A stretch of 64,000 bases of DNA from assembly GCA_937965785.1 (NCBI GenBank), contig CALCKT010000004.1:1-64000 (forward strand). Reading direction: 5' to 3'. This stretch comes from an uncultured Propionibacteriaceae bacterium. Lineage in GTDB: Bacteria > Actinomycetota > Actinomycetes > Propionibacteriales > Propionibacteriaceae. Below are positions 26,558 through 34,216 of the stretch, one piece after another. Under the pieces are notes generated by a model. The model saw only the letters and a program-made list of their open reading frames with translations. It made no database searches and had not been told where the DNA came from. A program made the position numbers and the translations under genes. Numbering within the stretch: position 1 is the first letter of the stretch; every line of letters begins with the position of its first letter.

Positions 26558-26750
26558 CCGCCATCCGGCGCCCCGTCACGCGGTCACATCCGCCCCGGGA
26601 AGCGGGATGACGTGGGTTCGAGAGGGAGACCGTGACGCCGGGCCATGGACCAGCGGGACAGGGCCTCCCTTTTCCTTTTCTGCCCGGTGGCCGCGGGTGT
26701 TGCCTCTTGTCGCCCGGGACATCGTGATCTGCCCGGCGGGCGAAACCTTC

Positions 26751-26756
26751 TAGGAT
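26751..26756 (+). promoter_or_regulatory. -10 box of leaderless ftsY promoter
   Basis: TAGGAT, 6 nt before GTG 26763, without a Shine-Dalgarno. The rest of the smc-ftsY gap (26558-26750) has only weak inverted repeats. Confidence 0.5.
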
Positions 26757-26762
26757 TGCCCC

Positions 26763-27953
26763 GTGGGAGATTTGATTTTCTGGTTGGTCGTCGCGATCGT
26801 CGGGGCCGGGCTGGTGGTGGCTGCGCTCATCATCAGGTACGGCAAGAAGGAACTACCCCCCGGCGAGACACGGGAGGCCATCGAGGCCCCCGGGGCGGGA
26901 GCCGTCGTCGAAGAGGAACCGGTGGTCGAAGAAGAGCCGGTGGCCGAAGAGGAGTCGGTGGCCGGGGAGGAACCGGTCGAGGCCGGGGAACCGGCAGTAG
27001 AAGCCGCGGAACCCGAGCTGGATCGACCCGAGGAGCCGCGCTCCCGGTTCGCCCGGCTGCGTCGCCGTCTGGCGTCGAGCAACAACGTGCTGGCCCGGGC
27101 TCTCGGCGAGCTGCTGAGCGTCGACCGGATCGATTCCGAGACCTGGGACGACTTCGAGGCCACCCTGATCGCCTCCGACCTGGGAGTCGGACCCACCACG
27201 GAACTCACCGAGGCACTGCGTCGGGAACTGAGCATCGACGGTGTGTCTGACCCCGAACGTGCCCGTCAGGTGCTGCGCACCGAACTCCTGAAACTGGTCG
27301 GGCCGGACCTCGACCGGGGCCTGAACCTGACCGCCGCTGAGGGCGACCCTGCCGTTGTGATGGTGGTCGGGGTGAACGGGACGGGCAAGACCACCACCGT
27401 GGGCAAGCTGGCCCGGGTGCTGGTCGCCGAGGGTCGTTCCGTGGTGCTGGGCGCGGCCGACACCTTCCGGGCCGCGGCCGCCGAACAGCTCGCGACGTGG
27501 GGGGAACGGGTCGGCGTCGCGACGGTGAGTTCCGCCGAGGGCAGCGACCCCGCATCCGTCGCCTTCGACGCGGTGGCCAAGGGCAAGGAGGAGGGAACCG
27601 ACGTGGTTCTCGTCGACACCGCAGGGCGGCTGCACACCAAGGTCGGGCTGATGGACGAGCTCGGCAAGGTGAAGCGAGTCATCGAGAAGAAGGCCCCCGT
27701 CAGCGAGGTCCTGCTGGTTCTCGACGCCACCACGGGTCAGAACGGCATGACGCAGGCCCGGATCTTCTCCGAGGTGGTGGATGTCACCGGAATCGTGCTC
27801 ACCAAGCTGGACGGCTCCGCCAAGGGAGGCATAGTCATCCAGGTGCAGCGGGAACTCGGGGTGCCGGTCAAGCTCGTCGGTCTCGGGGAAGGCGTGGACG
27901 ATCTGGCCCCCTTCGACCCCGAGGGTTTCGTGGCCGGAATCCTCGGGGAGTGA
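26763..27953 (+). CDS. ftsY: Signal recognition particle receptor FtsY
   Basis: 396-residue SRP receptor GTPase. An N-terminal membrane anchor (residues ~4-25, LIFWLVVAIVGAGLVVAALI) is followed by an acidic linker of repeated VVEEEPV-type units (~45-80), then the NG domain: G1 GVNGTGKT (203-210), DTAGRLHTK, TKLDGSAKGG. GTG 26763 follows a TAGGAT box at 6 nt. In other Actinobacteria ffh lies soon downstream; here a signalling cassette intervenes. Confidence 0.96.
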   Translation: MGDLIFWLVVAIVGAGLVVAALIIRYGKKELPPGETREAIEAPGAGAVVEEEPVVEEEPVAEEESVAGEEPVEAGEPAVEAAEPELDRPEEPRSRFARLRRRLASSNNVLARALGELLSVDRIDSETWDDFEATLIASDLGVGPTTELTEALRRELSIDGVSDPERARQVLRTELLKLVGPDLDRGLNLTAAEGDPAVVMVVGVNGTGKTTTVGKLARVLVAEGRSVVLGAADTFRAAAAEQLATWGERVGVATVSSAEGSDPASVAFDAVAKGKEEGTDVVLVDTAGRLHTKVGLMDELGKVKRVIEKKAPVSEVLLVLDATTGQNGMTQARIFSEVVDVTGIVLTKLDGSAKGGIVIQVQRELGVPVKLVGLGEGVDDLAPFDPEGFVAGILGE

Positions 27954-27968
27954 AGGTGAACAGGAACC

Positions 27969-28652
27969 TCAGGACACCCCGGGGGTCATGAGCGTCGGAT
28001 CGACGAGCCCCAGCTGAATGGCCCGCACCAGGATCTGGGTGCGGGACTTCAGCCCCATTTTGTCACCGATGTGGGACAGGTACTGTTTCACGGAGCCCTC
28101 GGAGATGAACATCTTGGCGGCTATCTGGGCATTGGTCATACCCTGGCCCAGCCAGATCAGCAGTTCCTTCTCACGCGGGGCGAGCCCGGCGGCTGCGGCC
28201 TCGTCGGTCAGGATCTTGGGGTGGCCGGTCAGGAGATCGGCCACCAGTTCACGCCGGACTCCCGGGGCGAGCGGCATCTCGCCGTCGCGGGCCTGCTGGA
28301 TGTCGGTCAACAGCGCCGGGCCGCCGCAGTCCTTCATCAGGTACCCGGAGGCGCCGGCGCGCAGGGCGGAGACGATGTATTCCTGGGTGCCAAAGGTGGT
28401 CAGGGCCACTATGCAGGCCCCGCGGTGCTTTCGGTTGATCTCGCGTATGGCATCCACCCCCGACATGTCCGGCATCTGCAGGTCCATGAGCACCACATCG
28501 GGTTTCAGCTCCTCGTATGCCTCCACTGCTTCCCGACCGTTGCGTGCCTCTCCGACCACCTCGTAGTTGTCGTGTCGGGTCAGGAACATGCGATAGGCCT
28601 CACGGACCATGGGATCATCGTCGGCGACGAGTACGCGACAGAGCTCGGTCAT
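27969..28652 (-). CDS. LuxR-type (NarL family) response regulator
   Basis: 227-residue two-component regulator. The receiver has the acidic pair in VADDDP, the phospho-acceptor Asp in VLMDLQMPDMSG, and the Thr/Lys in ALTTFGTQ and GYLMKD. The C-terminal HTH_LuxR runs LAPREKELLIWLGQGMTNAQ to SEGSVKQYLSHIGDKMGLKS. ATG 28652 lies 6 nt after a TATGGT box. It is divergent from a secreted-peptide gene and a double sensor kinase; with no other kinase nearby, the three most likely form one signalling unit. Confidence 0.93.
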   Translation of the reverse strand: MTELCRVLVADDDPMVREAYRMFLTRHDNYEVVGEARNGREAVEAYEELKPDVVLMDLQMPDMSGVDAIREINRKHRGACIVALTTFGTQEYIVSALRAGASGYLMKDCGGPALLTDIQQARDGEMPLAPGVRRELVADLLTGHPKILTDEAAAAGLAPREKELLIWLGQGMTNAQIAAKMFISEGSVKQYLSHIGDKMGLKSRTQILVRAIQLGLVDPTLMTPGVS

Positions 28653-28658
28653 GGTGGA

Positions 28659-28664
28659 ACCATA
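28659..28664 (-). promoter_or_regulatory. -10 box of leaderless response-regulator promoter
   Basis: TATGGT on the minus strand, 6 nt before ATG 28652. Confidence 0.4.
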
Positions 28665-28760
28665 ATCCAAACAGGCGAGATTTGTCTCATCTACTGTCGC
28701 GCCACGCGGAACGGCGTGTCTTCCAGAGGACTCGGGGGAGATCGGGAAATCCTCGACGCT

Positions 28761-28783
28761 GAACCAGGTTGAACGGGAGGTTC
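28761..28783. promoter_or_regulatory. Tandem GAAC/GGTT inverted repeats between regulator and peptide genes
   Basis: GAACC-A-GGTT (28761-28770) is followed immediately by GAAC-N5-GTTC (28771-28783). The two GAAC half-sites are 10 bp apart, one helical turn. It lies in the 252-bp divergent region, upstream of a TAAGAT -10-like box at 28843-28848 that has no good -35. A binding site for the adjacent LuxR-type regulator is inferred. Confidence 0.4.
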
Positions 28784-28904
28784 GATGGAGGTGCTCTACG
28801 GATGACCCGCCAACAAAACTGTGCTTACAGCGACGCGGTGTGTAAGATTCCCTGTGTTGTCTGGGGAAGGATGTCGGTGGTCGCGTGAAAAGTGGAGGAA
28901 AGCG

Positions 28905-29105
28905 ATGAAGAAGATGCGCCTCGCGGCAGCCGCCCTCGTTCTGGGCTCCTGCATCACCCTTGGCGCGGTTCCCGCGAATGCCAACACCACCGAACCGGTC
29001 ACCAATCAGGTCCCCATCTCCACCATCCAGGGCAATGACACCAATGGCCTCGGATGCATTGTCAAGCTGTGGTTCGGGATCCGCACCTGGTGTAAGGTTC
29101 GGTAG
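28905..29105 (+). CDS. Secreted small Cys-containing cationic peptide (candidate signal or bacteriocin)
   Basis: 66-residue precursor, not recognised. A Sec signal peptide (MKKMRLAAAALVLGSCITLG, then AVPANA) predicts cleavage after Ala26. This leaves a 40-residue peptide with a Thr/Asn/Gln-rich front half and a C-terminal block GLGCIVKLWFGIRTWCKVR: two Cys 12 apart (C51, C63), three aromatics and four basic residues. ATG 28905 has GGAGGA at 5 nt. It lies between a divergent LuxR-type regulator and a sensor kinase that begins 61 nt downstream. A pheromone, a bacteriocin or a kinase-accessory peptide are all possible. A lipobox reading (LGSC16) is less likely. Confidence 0.75.
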   Translation: MKKMRLAAAALVLGSCITLGAVPANANTTEPVTNQVPISTIQGNDTNGLGCIVKLWFGIRTWCKVR

Positions 29106-29166
29106 CGATTCGGCGGGGCTCCGGGCCGCCGCCGACTGAAAAATGATCTGAATCGATTGGGGGTTC

Positions 29167-31488
29167 ATGGGGTCGAAGACAGGGGATCAGGGGCCGACAG
29201 CCGCGTTGACGGGTGTCGGCCGCTGGATTGTTTTGACCATCGTCGGGGTCCAGCTGATCTCAGATATCTTGGAAATCCCTATGGCGGGACAAGAGATTTC
29301 ACCCATGGTCGCTCTGATCTATTGCACCATTGGGGTGGCCTGTTTCGTTCTGCTTTGGCGGCCGTGGATTGGCCTGTCCATTGGCCTGCTGCCCACAACC
29401 CTCATTCTGATCAGCAATGACACCGGGGCTGACTTCGTCTTCTTCATGTTGGCCTCGGCGATCTTTGCCTTCCAGTATGGTGCACGGACAATTCTCCCGA
29501 CCTTTCTGGCGGGAGCATGCTATGGGGGGCTGCGCGGACTCAACGCGGTGGGTACCCCTGACGGTCCCATGGAACAGATGGTTCATTATGCCGCTCTGAC
29601 GCTGTTCGGTGTTTTCCTGGGGTTGGTCATCAGGGGGCTCCACGCCGCCATTGGCCGCAGAGAGGTGCGGCTCGCCATCTTGGCCGGGGACATCGCCGAG
29701 ATTCGCAGCGGCGAGCGGCTGAGGCTGGCAGGTGAGCTCCGGACGGTGGTGGGAGAGCGGCTGGAGGAGGCCTGGGAGGGCCAGAAGGCCCCGCGCCACA
29801 CCTGCGACGCCTGGGTTCTCAGGGATGCGCTCGAAAGGGTGCAGATCATCTGCCTGGACGCGGTCACCCGCGTCCGGGCCCTGGTCGGGATGCTGCGGGA
29901 GGACCCCGTGGCAGAAGGCAACGACGAGTCCCTGTCGATCATCGGACCGGTCCAGATACTCGCCAGCATGGCCGAGACCCTGCGCAGGCAGGGGTTCCAC
30001 GTGGAGTTGAAGGTTGACGACAGACTCAACCACAGGAGCGTCGTCACCCAGCTGACCGCCACCCGGGTGGCGCAGCTGCTGCTGAACTCCGCCGAGGCCC
30101 TGCGTCCCGACCCGTTGCGGCTCAAGGTGGACTGCCCACCCGGGGAAACCCAGGTGATGGCGGAGATCGTCACACCCAACGAACTCCGCAAAGAAGACAT
30201 CTCCGCGTTCGAACGGATCCAGGAACGGGTGCAGGCCCTCGGGGGACGCTTCTCCAGGGCGTTCACCGGAAAAGGCCAGCTGCTTGAGTTCCGCCTCCCG
30301 GAATCCAGGGCAGGCGGGGTGGACGACGCCGCCTCCACCGAGGAGAAGAAATCGCTCGGACGAAGGATCGCCTGCGTCGCGCTGCCCCTGCTCGTCCTCG
30401 GAGCCCTGGCGTTCTGGACCTACAACACCCAGCGGCTGGACTGGTCGCTGGCCTGGGCGATCTTCGGCTACCTGAGCACCGCGATCATGTACTGGTGGCC
30501 GATCCCCGGCGGGGTCATGGGTGCCGTGGCCGTCGCTGGCATATTGATCACCCCCGAGCAGACCCCCGTGGCGCTGTCCGCGGTGATCCTGATGGCCTGT
30601 TGGAAGTTCACCCGGGGACGGAACCCCTACTGGGCCCTCGGCGCCGGGCTGGCGGCCCTGATCGGGCTGTGGGTGCTCAGCATAACCAGGCTGACCGACA
30701 GCCCGGAACTCGTCGTCGGGGTCTCGATGCCCTTCATCGGCTTGGTCTGCGCTGCCATCAGCTGGCAGTACGCGAAGATCCGGAGCCGCCAGGACCAGCA
30801 GGCCGCCGCCCTGATGGAGGCCATCGAGGCCGCCCGGACGGAGGAACGCAACCTTTTGGCACGCGAGCTCCACGACGTCCTGGCGCACCACTTCTCCGTG
30901 GTCCTGTTGCAGTGCATGGCCTATGGTGACAGCGACGACGCGGAGGAGGTCCGGTTCGCCCTGGACCGGATAGCGGGTTCCCTGGAGGCCGCGGAGGGAG
31001 AACTCTTCCTCCTGACGGATGTCATGTCCGACGGGGAGAAAGGGGAGCTTCCCGCCCTGGTGCGTCCCCTCACCGTGGCCGACCGGTTGGAGGGAACCCT
31101 CAAGAACGCGCACTTCCAGACCGAGTTCAAGATCGACCCATCATCCGACGATCTGCCCCAGATCACGAGACGTACCATCACCCGAGCCATGCAGGAGGGC
31201 GTCACCAACATCATCCGCTACGCGGAGCACGGGGGAAAATGCCTGGTGGAACTGAAAGTGGAGGAAACCGTCGTCAGGCTCCGCGTCTGCAACGAACTGC
31301 CCGAGAACAAACGCGAGTCCAAGCTGTCGCTGGGCTACGGGCTGGCCGGGATCCAGGAACGCATCGACCTGTCAGGGGGTAGATTCACCGCCGGCCCGGA
31401 GGGCAACCAGTGGGTCGTGAGCGTTGAACTGCCAAACCGGGGACGCGAGGCGGAGTCCCTCGGCGGCCCGAGCACCTACATACACTGA
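29167..31488 (+). CDS. Double histidine kinase: sensor/pseudokinase fused to sensor/kinase
   Basis: 773 residues that read as an internal duplication. Half one (~1-385) has about five transmembrane helices (~18-165) and a HisKA_3-like helix in which Arg192 (GELRTVV) replaces His. A decayed ATPase module follows: it ends IQERVQALGGRF (351-362) but has no glycine box. Half two (~390-773) has about six transmembrane helices (~390-525), the active DHp motif LARELHDVLAHH (H569), the N-box QEGVTNIIRYA (676-686), and the G-box GYGLAGIQERI. GC content is low at the 5' end. ATG 29167 has only GGGGG as ribosome site. Likely partner is the divergent regulator. Confidence 0.9.
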   Translation: MGSKTGDQGPTAALTGVGRWIVLTIVGVQLISDILEIPMAGQEISPMVALIYCTIGVACFVLLWRPWIGLSIGLLPTTLILISNDTGADFVFFMLASAIFAFQYGARTILPTFLAGACYGGLRGLNAVGTPDGPMEQMVHYAALTLFGVFLGLVIRGLHAAIGRREVRLAILAGDIAEIRSGERLRLAGELRTVVGERLEEAWEGQKAPRHTCDAWVLRDALERVQIICLDAVTRVRALVGMLREDPVAEGNDESLSIIGPVQILASMAETLRRQGFHVELKVDDRLNHRSVVTQLTATRVAQLLLNSAEALRPDPLRLKVDCPPGETQVMAEIVTPNELRKEDISAFERIQERVQALGGRFSRAFTGKGQLLEFRLPESRAGGVDDAASTEEKKSLGRRIACVALPLLVLGALAFWTYNTQRLDWSLAWAIFGYLSTAIMYWWPIPGGVMGAVAVAGILITPEQTPVALSAVILMACWKFTRGRNPYWALGAGLAALIGLWVLSITRLTDSPELVVGVSMPFIGLVCAAISWQYAKIRSRQDQQAAALMEAIEAARTEERNLLARELHDVLAHHFSVVLLQCMAYGDSDDAEEVRFALDRIAGSLEAAEGELFLLTDVMSDGEKGELPALVRPLTVADRLEGTLKNAHFQTEFKIDPSSDDLPQITRRTITRAMQEGVTNIIRYAEHGGKCLVELKVEETVVRLRVCNELPENKRESKLSLGYGLAGIQERIDLSGGRFTAGPEGNQWVVSVELPNRGREAESLGGPSTYIH

Positions 31489-31542
31489 CAACTCCACTGT
31501 ATTCTTGGCAGGCACCGCCCCGGAACCCAAGGAGCCAAGGAC

Positions 31543-33081
31543 TTGTTCGACACACTTCAGGACCGTTTAGCAGATCTGTTCAAGAGCCTCAGGTCCAAGG
31601 GGCGCCTCAGCCAGGCCGACATCGACGCCACCATGCGCGAGATCCGCATCGCCCTGCTCGAAGCGGACGTCAACCTTGGTGTGGTCAAGCAATTCGTCTC
31701 AGCGGTCAAGGAACGCTGCGCAGGAACCGAGATCAGCCGCGCCCTCAACCCCTCGCAGCAGATCATCAAGATCGTCAACGAGGAACTCATCGGCATCCTG
31801 GGCGGCCAGGCCCGCACCGTCCGGTTCGCCAAGAAACCACCGACGGTGATCATGCTCGCAGGCCTGCAGGGCGCGGGCAAGACCACCCTCGCCGGGAAAC
31901 TGGGCCGCTGGCTGAAATCCGAGAAACACAGCCCCCTGCTGGTGGCCTGCGACCTGCAGCGGCCGAACGCGGTGAATCAGCTCCAGATCGTGGGGGAGCG
32001 GGCCGGGGTGCACGTCTTCGCGCCGGAACCCGGCAACGGCGTCGGCGATCCGGTCCAGGTGGCCCGGAAGGCCTTGGAGCACGCGGAGCGCAGCCTCTAC
32101 GACGTGGTGGTCATCGACACCGCGGGCCGGTTGGGCATCGACGAGGTGCTGATGCAGCAGGCCGCCGACATCAAGGCCGCCACCCACCCCGACGAGGTGC
32201 TGTTCGTCGTCGACGCCATGATCGGTCAGGACGCCGTCAACACCGCCAAGGCCTTCAACGAGGGCATCGGCTTCGACGGGGTTGTCCTCACCAAACTCGA
32301 CGGCGATGCTCGCGGCGGCGCCGCCCTGTCCATCGCCCGGGTGATCGGCAAACCCATCATGTTCGCATCGAACGGCGAGGGCCTGGCCGACTTCGACGTT
32401 TTCCACCCGGACCGGATGGCCTCCCGCATCCTCGGCATGGGGGATGTGCTGACCCTGATCGAGCAGGCCGAGAAGAACTTCGACGCGGAATCCTCCCGCA
32501 AGGCGGCCGAGAAACTCAGCGCCGGCAAGGGAAGTTTTGGGCTGCAGGATTTCCTGGCCCAGATGCAACAACTGCGGAAACTGGGACCGCTGAGCAAGAT
32601 CTTCGGAATGCTGCCCGGCGCCGGTCAGTTCAAGGACGCCATCAACTCGATCGACGAGAAAGAAGTGGATCGGATCGAGGCGATCATCTTCTCCATGACC
32701 CCGGCCGAACGCGACGACGTCGGCATCCTCAACGGTTCTCGCAGGGCGCGGATCGCCAAGGGTGCAGGGGTGCAGGTCTCGGACGTGAACAACCTCGTCA
32801 ACCGGTTCGTCGAGGCCCGCAAGATGATGGAGCAGATGGCAGGGGGGAAGATGCCCGGAATGCCGGGTATGGGCGGGGGACGTGCAGCACGCAAGCAGCA
32901 GGGCAAGTCTCGGAAACGCGGGCACAAGATCTCCGGCAACCCAGCCAAACGCAAACAGCAGGAGGCCGAGCGCGCCCGCGGCATCAAACCCGGGGCCGCG
33001 CAGTCCATCCCCCAGACGATGGACGACTTCCAGCTGCCCCCCGAGCTGCAGAAGATGTTCGACGAGCAGCAGCGGAAATAG
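31543..33081 (+). CDS. ffh: Signal recognition particle protein Ffh
   Basis: 512-residue SRP GTPase that binds 4.5S RNA and signal sequences. The N domain is followed by G1 AGLQGAGKTT (106-115), DTAGRLGID, and TKLDGDARGG, then the methionine-rich M domain (MMEQMAGGKMPGMPGMGGG) with a basic tail. TTG 31543 has AAGGAG at 8 nt and no better in-frame start lies downstream. It is separated from ftsY by the regulator-peptide-kinase cassette. Confidence 0.97.
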   Translation: MFDTLQDRLADLFKSLRSKGRLSQADIDATMREIRIALLEADVNLGVVKQFVSAVKERCAGTEISRALNPSQQIIKIVNEELIGILGGQARTVRFAKKPPTVIMLAGLQGAGKTTLAGKLGRWLKSEKHSPLLVACDLQRPNAVNQLQIVGERAGVHVFAPEPGNGVGDPVQVARKALEHAERSLYDVVVIDTAGRLGIDEVLMQQAADIKAATHPDEVLFVVDAMIGQDAVNTAKAFNEGIGFDGVVLTKLDGDARGGAALSIARVIGKPIMFASNGEGLADFDVFHPDRMASRILGMGDVLTLIEQAEKNFDAESSRKAAEKLSAGKGSFGLQDFLAQMQQLRKLGPLSKIFGMLPGAGQFKDAINSIDEKEVDRIEAIIFSMTPAERDDVGILNGSRRARIAKGAGVQVSDVNNLVNRFVEARKMMEQMAGGKMPGMPGMGGGRAARKQQGKSRKRGHKISGNPAKRKQQEAERARGIKPGAAQSIPQTMDDFQLPPELQKMFDEQQRK

Positions 33082-33103
33082 GCCGTTCCCGGCCCGGAGT
33101 CTC

Positions 33104-33109
33104 TATGCT
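33104..33109 (+). promoter_or_regulatory. -10 box of leaderless amidohydrolase promoter
   Basis: TATGCT, 7 nt before ATG 33117. Confidence 0.45.
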
Positions 33110-33116
33110 TTCGCCC

Positions 33117-34193
33117 ATGACTGCGGAGCCCATGCACATACACGGCACCTTCCTGCCCGATGAGGAACCCAGGGACTTCTGGGTGGCCGACGGCAGACTC
33201 ACCTCCGAACCCGTCGCCGGGGCGAGAACCCTGGCCCGGGACGCCTACATCATCCCCGGACTGGTGGACGCCCACTGCCACATCGGGCTGGGGGTGGAGG
33301 GAGCCGTCAGCGTCGAGGAGACACTTCGCCAGGCGCGTGCCGACCTGGCCGCCGGAACCATGCTGGTCCGTGATGCGGGATCCCCCTCCAACACCCGCTG
33401 GGTGCAGCAGGACGAGACCCTGCCGAGGCTGATCCGCGCGGGCAGACACGTCGCCCGCACCCGCCGCTACATCCGTCACCTGGCCGTCGAGGTGGAACCC
33501 GAGGCCCTGATCGAACAGATACGTCACGAGGCCCGCGACGGCGACGGCTGGGTGAAGCTCGTCGGCGACTGGATAGACCGTTCCACGGGTGACCTCGAGC
33601 CGTCCTTCCCGGCAGCCCTGGCGGCCGAGGCGATCGCGGTGGCCCACGAGGAGGGGGCCCGGGTCACCGCCCACTGCTTCGGGGAACAGTCCGTAGCGGA
33701 GCTGGTGGCGGCCGGGATTGACTGCATCGAACACGGCACCGGGATGAGTGACGAGGTGATCCAGCAGATGGCCGACGGTGGTGTCGCCCTGGTGCCGACC
33801 ATGGTCAACCTGAACCGTTTCCCCCAGTACGCGGAACCGGGACGTGACAAGTATCCGGTGTTCGCCGACCACATGATGGCCCTGTACGCGCGTCGCCGGG
33901 AAACCATCGGCAAGGCCATCGAGGCCGGGATCGATGTCCACTCGGGCACCGACGCGGGTACCGTGGTGCCCCACGGGGAGATTCTCTCCGAGGTTGCGGA
34001 ACTGGCCTCGCTCGGAGGTGGGGCGTTCGCCATCGAGGCGTCGAGCTGGGGCGCCAGGTCCTGGCTCGGTGCGGATTCCCTCACGGAAGGGGCCAGCGCG
34101 GACCTGATCGTCACCAGCACCGACCCGCGTCTCGACACGGGTGTGCTCCGGGATCCGGTCGCCCGGGTTCTGCGCGGACGGCTGATTTCCTGA
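33117..34193 (+). CDS. Metal-dependent amidohydrolase (imidazolonepropionase-like)
   Basis: 358-residue amidohydrolase-superfamily enzyme. Metal ligands are visible in VDAHCHIG (H53, H55), VTAHCFGEQS, IEHGTGMSDE and the catalytic Asp segment HSGTDAGTVVPHGE. The C-terminal GASADLIVTSTDP returns to the beta-sandwich. Substrate cannot be inferred; relatives are often labelled imidazolonepropionase, but no hut gene is near. ATG 33117 lies 7 nt after TATGCT, so it is likely leaderless; ATG 33105 would overlap that box. Confidence 0.85.
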   Translation: MTAEPMHIHGTFLPDEEPRDFWVADGRLTSEPVAGARTLARDAYIIPGLVDAHCHIGLGVEGAVSVEETLRQARADLAAGTMLVRDAGSPSNTRWVQQDETLPRLIRAGRHVARTRRYIRHLAVEVEPEALIEQIRHEARDGDGWVKLVGDWIDRSTGDLEPSFPAALAAEAIAVAHEEGARVTAHCFGEQSVAELVAAGIDCIEHGTGMSDEVIQQMADGGVALVPTMVNLNRFPQYAEPGRDKYPVFADHMMALYARRRETIGKAIEAGIDVHSGTDAGTVVPHGEILSEVAELASLGGGAFAIEASSWGARSWLGADSLTEGASADLIVTSTDPRLDTGVLRDPVARVLRGRLIS

Positions 34194-34216
34194 CCCGGAT
34201 TTGATTGACTTGGTGC

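Noticed and set aside
26600..26640. GGTTCGA-like T-arm in the smc-ftsY gap suggesting a tRNA
   Set aside because: No matching acceptor stem, D arm or anticodon arm can be drawn around it.
28947..28952. Lipobox reading (LGSC16) of the small secreted peptide
   Set aside because: The hydrophobic core before Cys16 would be very short, and a good AxA site follows at residues 24-26; signal peptidase I cleavage is more likely.
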